This document shows positions 1 through 12,117 of a DNA stretch of 64,000 nt, one piece after another. The notes beneath the pieces are model-generated. The model saw only the letters and a program-made list of their open reading frames with translations, did not search any database and was not told the origin of the DNA. This DNA comes from Pempheris klunzingeri (lineage: Eukaryota; Chordata; Actinopteri; Acropomatiformes; Pempheridae), in the NCBI RefSeq assembly GCF_042242105.1, contig NC_092012.1:11261470-11325469 (forward strand). The letters run 5' to 3'. The number at the start of each line of letters is the position of its first letter. Positions within the stretch are counted from its first letter, which is position 1. Position numbers and translations under genes: made by a program.

Positions 1-28
1 TTGGGTGAAGGCAGACGCAGTGGTTTGG

Positions 29-3000
29 ATGCAGGTTGTATGTTGGCTGCTGTGCTTTGGCACGGCGGGGGCGCTCGCTGTGCTGCAGAAGGACCAGGTG
101 GCGCAGCACGCCATCAAGCTTTACCGGAGCAAGGGGGCCACACACGGCCACAGCTGGGTGGCCGGCAACTGCAAGCGGCTGGTGGGTCTCCTGCGTCAGA
201 AGAATGTGGTTGTCAAGAAGCTGGCAGCCGCTGCTGATGCTGTTGGAAGAGACCGGGCCCTTTCAGAACCTGAGAGGCACTTCCAGGTACCAGACTGAGA
301 ATGAATACCAGATGGAGCAAAGGCCCTCTATGTGTAGTTATTTGTTAATGAGTGTTTAGCTGTATTTCTATAACCTATCATCCTGCTACAGTACATACTG
401 TGTGAGATGTAAGGTCTGCAGCTCTTTAGGGTCTTATCTTTGTCTGTCAGTGTGTTGACACATTCTTGTTGGCACAATAGCTCGACAATGATACGTAAGC
501 ACGCTCACAGTTCAGGTGTCACATGGACAAAGGAAATGACCTGGTTAGATTAGAGCAGCAGCTTGAAAAAAATTATTTTCATTATACTCTTCTTGTTGCA
601 CGACCAAAACCAAAAGATATTATATTCAAAATGGTACAAAAGAGGAAACACAGCAAGTTCTCACATTGGAGAAGCTGGAACAAGAGAATATTTGACGTTT
701 TTGGTTGACTAGTGATTTAAATGATTCATGTGTTATAAAAATTATTAGTTATTTTTCTAAGGCTAGTAACCCTTTGTCCCATTTTTACCAATGTGATATG
801 GGTTTATTTTGTCCTATTTATCTTTGCCGATCTTTGATGAAGACCTGGAAGCTGCTCTTGTCTAAATAGATATCATGTACAGAGGCTTCAGTGAAAGAGG
901 ATTTCAGATATTCAATGGTTTAATGACTGACCGATCTGCCATCAGGTTCACACTCTGGAGGTTTTCCAGAAGGAGCTGAATGAGAGCGAGCACCTGGTGT
1001 TCCAAGCGGTGCACAGCCTGCAGAGGGCGCTGCAGGGGGACTACAGGGACGTGGTCAACATGAAGGAGAGCAGCAGACAGAGGCTGGAGGCCCTCAGGGA
1101 GGCAGCCATAAAGGTGAGATCATGGTGGTCAGCAGTGTACGTGCCGTGGAGACCACGTCAGACTGAAGGAGAGAGAGGGAGCGATACATACCGCATTCAG
1201 TCGGCCTGAACAATATAAAACATATTAAAGCAGCAAATCTCACACCTGAAGAGCTGGAAGCCGAACTTATTTAACATTTTTGACTCTTTAAACAACTGTA
1301 ATAAGTCATTGATTATCAATACTGTTGATTTACAACAATATCAGACAAATACTGTGATATTTATTATTCATATTATGACAACTACATCACTCACCCTGAT
1401 GTTAAAGGCAGAGAACTATCATGTCTAATTATATGCTGTATGTCCCTGTATTTAGTTTGAGGGTGTCCTGAGTATGTCGGCTGTCTCATGCATCTCTGTT
1501 GACATATCTGTATACCTTTATGTGCTAATACACACCTGTCTTTTGGGTCTTGTTCTCACCCTTTAGGAAGAACAGGAGTATGTAGAGCTGGTGGCTGCTG
1601 AAAAACACCAGCAGGAAGCTGTTAAGAGCGCTCTGGCCCAGAATAAGACCCTGTCCATGCTGGATGAGATCCTGGAGGACGTCAGGAAGGCCGCAGACCG
1701 GCTGGAGGAGGAGATCGAGGAGCACGCCTTCGACAACAACAAACAGGTCAGCAGACAGCAGCATTTACAGACTGTGGTCATGCGCCGATGCTGTCGCTCC
1801 TTCAACAAAGCATCAAATTGCGCCTCCTTCCATACTCACTGTTTTCGTAGATGAAAGGAGTGAATGTAGAGGCAGTGTTGAGAGTGGAGGAGGATGAGGA
1901 GAAGGGAGGGAAGAGGAAGAACAACTCCAGGCAGAAGGAGGTGGAGGACGACCTGGGACTGAGCATGCTCATTGACTCACAGAACAACCAGTATGTCCTG
2001 ACCAAACCACGAGACTCCACAATGCCCAGAGCAGACCACCACTTCATCAAGGTCAGTTTATTCTTCCCGGTCAGCTGTCATCCTGTCATATTCTGGTCAT
2101 CTCTCATTTGTCTCGAATCCTTAATAATGTTTTCAAAGTGCATGTGCAGGACTTGGTGTCGGTGGTGATGCTGTCCCTGCCCTGTGGTTGGATTTGCACT
2201 CTGGTCGGTCTTCCTCCCATGTTTGGATATATCATCTCCGGGGTCCTGCTCGGTCCTTCTGGCCTCAACAGCATCAAGGTGTGTGTTTGCAGTGCCATTA
2301 TCACGCTTAAAGAACTTTTCGTGCTAGACGCTCATGTCAGTGTCTCTCCTGCAGTCTATGGTCCAGGTGGAGACACTGGGGGAGTTGGGTGTGTTCTTCA
2401 CTCTCTTTGTGGTGGGACTGGAGTTCTCGCCTGAGCGCCTTCGAAAGGTAAACCAGAGGGACTTGAATTTGCAATTATTTTGTAAATTTAATCATAGATC
2501 TCAGTTCGGAAACACTTTCACAGTGATTCTGTGAAAGCGTTTTATCATAGACTTCAAAAATCCAAGCTACGTTGAGAGACGGTATTGTGTTGAATGATCC
2601 TAATACAAATATTATGGTTCTGTAGTGATAGTAACTGTAACATTTAGGTAAAATTTACGTTTTTTGTGTAGCACATATGACTAAATAACCACCAGCTCAT
2701 TGGTAAATTTAAACTGTTTTTTGTATTTCATCTTGTGGTTTAACAGATAACAGTGGTATTCTGAGTCTGAGCCCTATTTTTTGCATATTTTGGGCTCGAA
2801 ATGACTGGTGTGTACAAAAACAGGCGGTGAACAGGCTGCAATAGCTGTAATGTCTTTTTGGATAATTGTGCCCAAAGTATGTTCACTATAAGTACTTGTT
2901 TTTGTCATCTACAGGTTCAGATTGTTTGACAGTCTGACAACATTACAGAAAGTATCCCTACAGATAAAGACTTGTAAGATATTTTTTAACCGGAAACAGC

Positions 3001-3608
3001 TTTTGTACCATTTTATTCAAACCCATCAGACTCCATTGACAAAAACAGTGATTTTACCTTACGGCTGGTCTGCTGCTGCCTCAATTGGTTGGTTTGTTTG
3101 TATTATTGTGTGTCATGCAAATGCTATTTGCAATCCGTTAGTAGTGGACATATTTTGATCTGGTGAAAATACCCTGAAGGACTACATTGCTGCCATTGTA
3201 GCTTGTTCGCTGCTCATTCTCGGCTGCCAGCTGAGGAGATCTATTGGACCAATTTCAAAAGTTAAGCAGGCTCTGGCATTTAACTCGCACATTTGTCATT
3301 TAAACACGTGAAACATGCTATCTTCAATTTGCATGAAGGGACCTGATTTATATTCCTGCAACCCGCTTCACTATTTTCTCAGTATCTACTTCCTCTGCTA
3401 ACTTTTTCTGATGTTACTTACCCTAAAAATTGGCCAATATCTGTATCTTTCTCAGGTAATGTTACCTGAAAACGCTCGTTTTATGTTTATGTCAGAATTG
3501 GCTTTATTTATCCCTGAACATTTTAGGTAATGACCCTTTTCTCCTGTCATGTAGCTGCTTTTGGTAAGTTACTTACTCCATAAAGTGTGTTGATAACAGT
3601 GTATACAT

Positions 3609-3650
<42 letters not shown>

Positions 3651-5765
3651 TGTGTAGGTGTGGAAGACATCAGTTCAGGGGTCGTGCTACCTGAGTCTGC
3701 TCATGGTGGGGGCTGGTTTGTTGTGGGGACAAGTCCTGCGCATTCGACCAACCCAGACTGTCTTCATCTCCACGTGTCTCTCCCTGTCCAGCACTCCGCT
3801 GGTGTCCCGCTTCCTAGCAGGGGGGAGCAGAGGGGACAAAGACGGTACGTCTGTGCACATAAATTAATACATCATGCATCATAGTCAGGACTAAATCAAG
3901 ACTGTAAATCCATGTGTTTTGATAATTAAGTACCGTATATGTGTTTCCCAGTCAGTCAGACATTTAGACTTGTTAACAGCCACAACACGGTGTGTTTATT
4001 CTGACATGGGCCTGTTGCCTTTTGTCAGCTTTTCTCATAATATTTGATCTTTTGTGCTCAGTTGGCAAACAAACCTAAATACAGCTGAATAAGAAATTTG
4101 CACTTGAATTAATAAACATTGAATAAACACTGATCATCAATTAAATCAAATGCTGTGACACTGTCATTCCCAGCACCTCCTGATCACATAATGGTCAATA
4201 ATGTGAGCGTGTGTGTGTGTGTGTGTGTGTGTGAGACAGGTGATCTGGACTACAGCAGTGTTCTCCTCGGCATGTTAGTGATGCAAGATGTTCAGCTCGG
4301 TCTCTTCATCGCCGTCATGCCGACTCTGATCCAGGCACAGGGAGGAGACTTGGACAGGTCAGTTAGCCCCCCCCCCCCCCCGCCAAACACACACCCCCAC
4401 ACCCCCACACACACTCACAGTTTATGTTAATCTGTTGTTCCCTTTGTGAAACACAGCTTCCTGTTTGGAAGTCTCCGTGTGCTGTACCTCTTGGCCCAGG
4501 TCCTGGTCTCTCTGGCTGCTGTGCTGCTGTTGTGTTTGTTACTCAAATCATTCCTGATTGGCCCCTATTATAAGAAACTGCATGCCGAGAGCAAAGGCAA
4601 CAAGGAGATCCTGGTTCTGGGGATGGCAGCTTTTGTCTTTTTCATGCTGACGGTACGCACTTTGCTCTTTGCTGTTTTCCAACGTTATTCTACAAATATC
4701 TGATATTTCTCCTCTGATGCAGCGTCATTTAGCCGCCGATTTTTCTCTTCCTGACTGATGCTGCAGGTGACTGAGTTTTTCGATGTTTCTATGGAGCTGG
4801 GCTGTTTCCTGGCTGGAGCTTTACTGTCCACGCAGGGTCACATGGTCACCACAGAGGTCATTGGATGCATCGAGCCAGTCAGAGATTTCCTCGCCATCAT
4901 CTTCTTTGCCTCAATCGGTCAGATCCAGCATGACAGTTTGTGACAGATCTCTTATTACCGTGTTACACGTTTATACCGTTTACAGAAAGACTTTTGTGTT
5001 TGTGTCGCGCTGCAGGTCTCCACGTGTTCCCGACGTTCGTGCTGTATGAACTCACCATTCTGCTGGTGCTCACGCTCTCGCTCGTCATTATGAAGGTACG
5101 GCACTTTTCTCTATTGCTCTTTTCGTTTTCACCTTTGCCACTCTCTCAGTACCCTCGACTTTGCTCCTCCCAGTTCGTGATGGCGGTGCTGGTGCTGTCG
5201 GCGATCCTGCCGCCAGGCTCTCGGCACATACGGTGGATTGTCTCAGCTGGCCTCGCTCAGGTCAGCGAGTTCTCCTTCGTCTTGAGCAGCCGTGCACGCC
5301 GCGCTGGCATCATCTCCAGAGAGGTCAGTGACTGAATATATAAGTTTAGACTTTTATTATTTTACTCTTCAGACAGATCATTTTTTATATTCATTACTGG
5401 AATTTCTTTTATCCGTTTTATTTTGGTCAAATTAATGTTCGGTTATGTCATTTATTGTTGATGTTTAATTAGCTGCCTTGTGGTTTAGTTGGGTTTTTCA
5501 TTCTAAATTGATATGGCGATCATTTCTTTAGTTAATCAGTCATCAATCATCAGACCAATCAATCTATTGGTCTCCAAAATGCCAAAAAAACATAAAAAAT
5601 GCCCCCAAATGGCCCCAAAGTTTCTCAGTCTCTATATTTTTGTCTGCTCAGGTGTACCTACTGGTTCTCAGTGTCACCACCCTCAGTCTGCTTCTGGCTC
5701 CGGTGCTGTGGAGAGTCACCACACATAAATGGGTTCCCCGGGCCGAACGCAAAACAGTCACATGA
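29..5765 (+). CDS. tmco3: TMCO3, transmembrane and coiled-coil domain protein 3 (CPA2/Kef-like antiporter family), 13 exons
   Basis: Coding exons: 29-286, 946-1113, 1567-1746, 1851-2051, 2150-2278, 2355-2447, 3658-3844, 4240-4357, 4457-4652, 4767-4917, 5016-5095, 5174-5323, 5652-5765. Each has AG/GT borders and matching phase; they total 2025 nt, 674 aa (human 677). The start is the ATG at 29, followed by a hydrophobic signal-like segment; the same frame is open to base 5, so an upstream ATG outside the window is possible. Residues about 87-230 are Glu/Lys-rich coiled coil ([20 protein letters not shown]). Residues about 270-660 form a multi-pass region with conserved blocks such as [31 protein letters not shown] and [16 protein letters not shown], as in Kef-type K+/H+ and Na+/H+ antiporters. 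Transport activity is inferred from the family. The identification rests on near-collinear agreement with remembered human TMCO3; the start codon is the least certain part. Confidence 0.94.
3611..3657 (+). repeat. (TG)n microsatellite forming the acceptor of tmco3 exon 7
   Basis: About 45 nt of almost pure TG, with one TTTG interruption, run directly into the TAG acceptor of the exon starting at 3658. No ordinary pyrimidine tract is visible, so the transcript would have a UG-repeat acceptor. Confidence 0.9.
4209..4239 (+). repeat. (GT)n microsatellite at the acceptor of tmco3 exon 8
   Basis: A 25 nt GT run is followed by GAGACAG and then the exon beginning at 4240. This is the second consecutive tmco3 exon whose 3' splice site is preceded by a UG repeat instead of a pyrimidine tract. 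Confidence 0.88.
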
Positions 5766-6371
5766 CCATGTGACGGCTTCAGGGCCAAGAGGTTCCCAAC
5801 GTCACTCTTACCAAGGCGGCAGCGGCATCAGGAGAAGCAGACGTTAAATCTTATGAGGCTCTCATGTTAACGCACACTGTAATATGACGCGGCCTGTCGG
5901 AGCAAATCTTCCTCTTCTTCTTGATTTAACAGGCTCGGTCCGCTGCTTTAGGGGAGGAGAGAAAAGCATCATCATCATCATCATCAGCTACATTTTGACT
6001 TGAAAAGCGTCTGTCATATTGTTATAAAGGTGGACCTGGATCATCCATGCCCCTGACCAGTGTTTACATGTAGTCACTGATACTGTATAAGGTCTTATTC
6101 CTTGGGGAAAGAATTTCAGAAGCAACCGTCTTAAAGGCTTGACAGGATCCTTGATAGGAAGCACACCCGCTTGATATTTAAGAGGAGAAGCACAAGTACT
6201 TGATTTCCCTCCAGTTCTGATGCTTTTAAAGCACTTTCTCAGTCATGAAGAAAAACAGATACATTCCCTCTCTGCCGTCTGTGTGAATGAGTTTCTTTTT
6301 TTTTTTATCTTCATTACTTGTGTCTGCACTTTCAACCACAAGTTTCTCTGTTCCTTCTAACATTCACAGGG

Positions 6372-6377
6372 AATAAA
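6372..6377 (+). terminator. Candidate polyadenylation signal for tmco3
   Basis: AATAAA about 600 nt after the tmco3 stop codon, the first canonical hexamer I noticed in the downstream AT-rich sequence. Actual cleavage site unknown. Confidence 0.5.
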
Positions 6378-7254
6378 TCTGATTTTTGGTTCTTTTATAA
6401 TGCTTAATATGCAAGCTTTCTATCTGCTGTATTTATTAGTGAAGGTACTTGTAGTTTATTCTAATCATTGTACTACTGTGAATTTAGCTGTGATGACACT
6501 GTTATCTAAAAACTACAATAACTAAATAATAATTTTACAAAGAGTATGTACTTCAATATTCATCAAATGTTTTAGGCTCAAATTTATGTAAACTGGTATA
6601 ATGTACATACATTACAAAAATAAGAGAAAGAAATTGAGACAGTGAAATATTAGCAGCTCACAAGAAAAGAAAATGTTCATTAGTATTTATTTACCAGTGT
6701 TTCATTTAAAGGAAAATCCTGCACTAGTTACCATTGAATGTCAAACTTAATGTGCCTGCTCAACACTGCTCTGCGCTAAACACAAGACAAGAGAGAGCAT
6801 CTCTGTGGCATCTCATGCTGACAATCACCTGGTCTTATCCTCCACAATGTGCAATGTAAATGTATGTATGAGCTGCGTACATGTTATATTTTGTTTTACA
6901 TTTAATATTCTTTTTTTACTATGTTTTCCTGCAGTGTTTTAACACAGAGGGGTGTTCTTCTTTACTTTGTGTAGAGGACTGTGTTTACGTACTTGTTGGT
7001 GGCCATGACTGATGCTTCAGCGAGGACACAAAGAAAAAAAGTGTTTTCATCAAAATGTTCATGTATTTTGAAATGATTGAATTAATTCATTTATTTATTA
7101 AAAATACGACGATAAAGAAAGCTTCTGCTCCCGTGTTTACTCTGCTCTTGGGAGCAGCTCAGCAGTTTTATCCCTTTTGAGATTGTGAGCTTCTTACAGA
7201 AAAACCCATCATTTGAGCTTCTAAACTGATTTCTGACTGACTGACTTCTAGATT

Positions 7255-7640
7255 GATTTTTTCAGATCTTTTATCTCTTATTGTATCAAGATATGATTGC
7301 ATTTTAATCCTTGGTGAGTTTAATATCCATGTCATCTGCCACCGGTCGTCTGGGACATTAGAATAAGGTGCAGGGAAGCAGAAGGAATTAGGATAAAAGA
7401 TGAAGGACTCTTTCAGAAGTCTAGCGAAAGCCTTCCCATCGAGTGTAAAACCAGCAGGGAGTACACATTTTTCTCACTGCTTCTAAAAGCCACAAACCCA
7501 GGGTTTCATTTTAGACCGCACACCCAGATCCTCAGAGGCCCCCACAAAATGTGAAGAGTTCCTCAATCACTTCAGGGAATAAATCCGTGAAACAAAGGAG
7601 ATCAGGACACATATTTCTCACCCCTTCTTTTTGGACTTTT
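7255..7640 (+). mobile_element. Decayed non-LTR retrotransposon fragment (endonuclease-end remnant)
   Basis: A broken frame near 7300 reads LGEFNIHVIC, resembling the G-D-F-N-I-H motif of LINE apurinic-type endonuclease domains (GEF here instead of GDF). Further along, near 7540-7580, a second broken frame reads like the linker peptide ahead of reverse transcriptase in fish L2/CR1-type elements. There are many stops and frame changes, so it is a fossil. Family assignment is tentative. Confidence 0.4.
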
Positions 7641-8414
7641 TCAACTTCTTAAAAACGAACACTCATTACTGTGGACATGAGTTGTTCATCCACAGAGTGA
7701 CTTTTCCTTTTTCAGATTGTTTCTTTTGAATGACTTTTTAGAGGCAGCAAAGAGGTTATTCAGTATTTCACCAGAAAAAATCCACAAAAGTGAGAGAAAA
7801 GACAATAAATGTAAGTTTGTATACCAAATTTCTGTCTTCCTCTTCCTCACCTCTTATGTAATTATCTAGTGGCCCCTCATATTGGTCTTGGGAACACTTC
7901 TCTACACACCTCCCTGCTAATTTACACATCTAACACGTCTATTTTCTGATGATGACGATGATGATGATGATTCACAAGCTTGATATGAGTAAATGTGACA
8001 TCTGGCATATAAGTTATTAATAATCACACAGCACAATGATCTTTTCAATCGAGGAAACGCTGTCTGCCTGACACATGTCTGTCAGTGTGGATGTGTGTGT
8101 TGTGGACATCTGCCAGTGTGTGCACACATGGGAGCACGCCTCCACTGTAAGCTGACGACCTGCAAACTCTGCAGTCAGCAGATTTGTGATGAACCTCATC
8201 GCCATCATTATCCAATTAGTGGGAGTAGATGGTAACCAGTTACAAATACTCTGCAGAGTGAAGCTGTAGAGATTTTTTTTTTTACATTTGGACTCCTTTT
8301 GCAGCAGCTTTATATCTGTTTTGTTGCTGTAAATGAGAAATAAGTCATCCCTCGAACCTTGAGCAGTTAACTTTGTCAGATACTCCTCAGACCAACCTAA
8401 AATTGGAACAAGTT

Positions 8415-8420
8415 TTTATT
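8415..8420 (-). terminator. Candidate polyadenylation signal for atp4b
   Basis: AATAAA on the minus strand about 435 nt beyond the atp4b stop codon. Confidence 0.4.
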
Positions 8421-8854
8421 TAGAAAGACTTTTTTAAAGATGCACTAGCTACATTCATCATGATATAAGAACATGCTCTGCCGTATTTCACAAATACACC
8501 TCAAAAATCTAATATTTTCCTGGTGACATCCTCAGATTTTTGTTTTTACTTTCTTGCAAATGAAGAGGGGAGAAGAGGAGACATGCAGACAGAGTTAACA
8601 ATAAATAGATTTATGGATTATTCTTTTCAAAAGTCAGATTAAATTCATGAATCACTAAGTAAAGCGTGACAAATCATGTTTATAAAAGCACCACACAGAA
8701 CAGAGATTTACTGTGCCTATACTGTTATGTTATGAGTACACGTGGACGTTAAATAATAGTCACTATTGATCTATAGACGCCTGCTCTGTCTTTGACACTG
8801 ACAGGTTTGTTGTTACATGATTATGGGATATCTGAGGAGCTTCTGTCCTGTTTC

Positions 8855-11800
8855 TCACTTCACTGCTTTGAGGTAGAAGAGGACTTTTCCCTCGTAGGGG
8901 TCGTGGTAGTTTTCATAGCTGATCTTGTCCGAGACCACTCTGCACTGGATCTTGGCGTGTTTGTCTCCCACCAGGTTGAACCGAACAGCCACCAGCGGGT
9001 TCACATAAGTAGGCTGAGGAAGAGGAGGCAATGCAGATCGTTGGTTACTGCCAGTCTTTAGTTCAATTATTATCTACATGTTGATAAAAGTTAATAGTCT
9101 GACATTTTCAGAAATTAGCTTACTGGCTTTCTTTGCAGAGAATCAGATGAGAAGATTGACACCACTCACGCGTTTGTTCTTTTAATATGAAGCTACTGCT
9201 AGCTGCTAGCTGCTAGTTAGCTTAGCTTAGCACAAAGACTGGAAACAGGTGGAAACAGCTAGCTAGTCTCTGTGCAACAGTCACAAAATCCTCCTAGCAC
9301 CTTTAAACTTTGCAAATTAAAACATTTTTCCTCATTGTTTTTTTTATCTGTACAAAAGCTAAAGTGTACCAGTGACAATTTATTGTTTATATGTGTCAGA
9401 GTAATACATTTAAAAGTTTATTTAGTGATATGTAGCCTATATTGGTCAGCGATTGTGTGATTTTCCTGCTCACCTGTGCCAGATTTCCATAGTAAGGGAA
9501 GTAAGAGAAATCCATTATTCCCCTGTCAGGGAAATACTCGATTTTGGCCACATTCTCGTGTCCATCCTAAACACAACACACATAGACACAAAATTTCAAC
9601 ATATTTAGTGGGGCACTGCACCCGGTGTACCCATGAAGTTCGCTTTATTCGTCACAAGTACCACTCAGCCTGTTATATAATGTCTCATGTGACGCTGGAA
9701 GGGCTTTGTCAAGTCTGAGAAAATAACCCTCGGCACTGATTCTGCAAGTTTAAAACAGGAAGCCTGTGCTACAAATGGGGGTCACTGAGTTTGAAAGACA
9801 TGGGTGTTTATCAAGCAAGAAGGAGAATTGCATTATACCAAATGAAGGATACATTGTTTTAGTGGTTTGGCCCATACTGGGAGTAAAGGTCAGTGTATAT
9901 CTGCCTCTGCTTCATCAATCAATGATCATTTCAATAGTCTGTCAGACTCTTATTCTTTAATGTATGCTGTTAAGTCCAGTATATGGAGTAGTAGCTCACC
10001 AGTATAGTGCAGTTGACATATGGGGGCTGGTTGGTGTGATTAGAAGGCAAGAAATCAATGATCTGCAGAAACAAAACAGAATATTTAATATTTACATAGA
10101 TCTGTATGTGATTTATTTACTTTTCTATGTATGAGAAGATTTCTAAATTTTCCAAAAGTATCCTCAGAGGGATATTCATGAATTAAACGTACCCTGTTCA
10201 TCTTAATGATGACGCAAGGCATGCTGCAGTTGTAGCCAAAGGTTGGGTCCTCAAATCCTGAGCAGGCTCCCAGCATGCTTTGTGTGAAGGGACATGCCCA
10301 CTTGGTGTGGTGAGGGGCAGAGAAGGTCTTCTGGATGAAGTACTTTCCCTTTGTGCAGTTGTAGTAGTTACATTCAAGCTGCTTGGTGTCGTTGTAGGCT
10401 GACAGAGAGAGACAGAGAGAAAGATTTAGACGTTCGGCCTTGTTGGTATTCATGTTAAATTATTAGGGTAGAGTGAGTAAATACTAACGCTCAAGGAACT
10501 TGTGAAGGATGTTGGACATCTTCATCCAGCTGGCTTTGTCTGAGGTGTTGTAAATGATTTCAACGTCTTCCTCTCCATAAGTGTCCGGCCACACCATCAC
10601 CCCTGAGCAGACAAGCCGACAAAGAGCTGGTTAAGAGGCACTGAGGGTTATTTTAAATTGTAATCTAACTCCTTGAGGTTGTTGCTGTGGCTTTACCCGG
10701 AGATTTTAACCGGTCTTGATAGTCAGGGGCGTACGGATCCAAGGTGTACATGAGGGTCCAGATGGCCAGAGAAAAGAGGGCGGTCATCACCACGTAGAAG
10801 GCGACATAATACAGACTGATGTACACTGTGAGGGAGACACATCGATGCAGTTTTTTCATGAACACACACAGTCACACATTGCATACTTCTGTCCTAAAGC
10901 CTCTCTGGTGTTTTAAAATGTGTAATAGTTGATGTTTTCATACACGGGCATGTCAAATAATCCTTCCTGTATTTACAGTATACAGCAGCACGGCAGTTAT
11001 GTTGAATGTGACATTCACTCCTGTCACAGAGGAGAGTTTTGAATGTGCCTGTAAAGGTGCGTGTCCACAGAGGTTTGCAGAGGTCAAAGTGTCCTCTGTC
11101 GGTATGAGCTCGATTTAATCTGACTGCAAGATCAAATATGAGGAGTCAGACGAAGAAAACCAAAGCTTATCACAGCAGCAGGCTTATCTCTCTCTGTGTC
11201 CACATGCTTCAAACATACATCTCACTGTGGTGGTATTAAAAGGACAGAAAAAGTCACACTGAATGCTACAGAATTACATGTATGTGATACATTTTTTACA
11301 AAGTACATTTATAGACAATGTTGAGATTTTGGGCCATTTTGTCTCTATAACGTGGCTTCTTTCAGACTAGTGGAAGTCCAAAATATCCATTCATGTGTTC
11401 ATTTTGTTACATTTTGTCTATTTATGTCTGTAAATTTCTCCTTTGTCATTCCTTCAGTAGCTCTTAGATACACCAAACTTTGTAGTTTTACTAATAGCTA
11501 TATTCTGAAAGTTGTTACATATATTGTTGTTGTTCATATATCTTTCCTTGACTAATTTAGGTAACATTTCTTCGTAAAAACAAGGCCTATTTCATTGTTT
11601 GATTATTTATTTATTTATTTGTGGTAGTATTTTTTGATTTATGGAGTACTAAAAAGAAAAAGAAAGGAAAAGTGGTTGGGGAGACCCAAGAAAGGAATTT
11701 TGTACTAAAAAAACTGTAACTTTGGTAAATAACCACTGGATTTGGCTTAAGACAGTTGAATGTTACCCTCCTATTAGCTTGAAAGGATAATTTCAGGGCC

Positions 11801-12117
11801 TGCATGGACAGGGGAAATAATTACCAGTGATCCATACTGCTCAGATGTGCATGAGGACAGTGATTGCTGGTTACCAGCGATGCAAAATGATGCAATGGCA
11901 CTAAGTTTCAAAGATCATGAGATGTTTCTGCTACCCCCTGTCCATTTCCATGGTTTATGTATTATTGCACAAGAGAGGTTAATGAAGCTTTTATTTTATT
12001 CCTACCCCATTTCTCTGGTGTTCTCCCCATAAACGTCCCCGCGTCTGAGTTCCAGACAAAACGGCCAAAGTCTTCACAACGCTGCCCACAAGTCCTCTTC
12101 TCCTTCAAGGCGGCCAT
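8855..12117 (-). CDS. atp4b: ATP4B, potassium-transporting (H+/K+) ATPase subunit beta, 7 exons
   Basis: Minus-strand exons in coding order: 12117-12006, 10825-10697, 10602-10489, 10398-10193, 10062-10000, 9566-9474, 9013-8855. They sum to 876 nt, 291 aa, the same length as human ATP4B. Exon 1 encodes [20 protein letters not shown], which aligns with the human N-terminus. One membrane span (about residues 38-62) is followed by an ectodomain with six N-glycosylation sequons (NTS, NDT, NCT, NCS, NHT, NCT) and the conserved Cys pairs. The motifs [23 protein letters not shown] and YFPYYG fit beta subunits, and the N-terminus plus synteny beside GRK1 favour ATP4B over ATP1B. The product would chaperone and stabilise the catalytic alpha subunit of the gastric proton pump. 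Transcription diverges from grk1. Confidence 0.93.
9091..9405 (+). repeat. Interspersed MITE-like repeat, family A, in atp4b intron 6
   Basis: It contains the block GTTAGCTTAGCTTAGCACAA followed by AGACTGGAAACAGG and GAAACAGCTAGC. Close relatives occur at 17458-17785, 39678-39996 and 40402-40640. Better preserved copies end in inverted repeats related to TTAAAGGAATAGTTCGACAT. This copy looks truncated at its right end. Confidence 0.65.

Larger units (their letters stand above)
5766..8854. other. tmco3-atp4b intergenic region with the 3' UTRs of both convergent genes
   Basis: AT-rich sequence with no convincing coding exon. The first 0.6 kb is probably tmco3 3' UTR. The right end should hold the atp4b 3' UTR, with a minus-strand AATAAA at 8415-8420. 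A decayed LINE fragment lies at 7255-7640 and a short GAT/GAC repeat near 7948-7972. Human TFDP1 occupies this interval, but no E2F-partner DNA-binding or dimerisation sequence was recognised here. Confidence 0.7.

Noticed and set aside
8855-12117. Identification as a Na+/K+-ATPase beta gene (atp1b)
   Set aside because: The exon 1 sequence [13 protein letters not shown], the 291-residue length and the position next to grk1 fit ATP4B better than any ATP1B.
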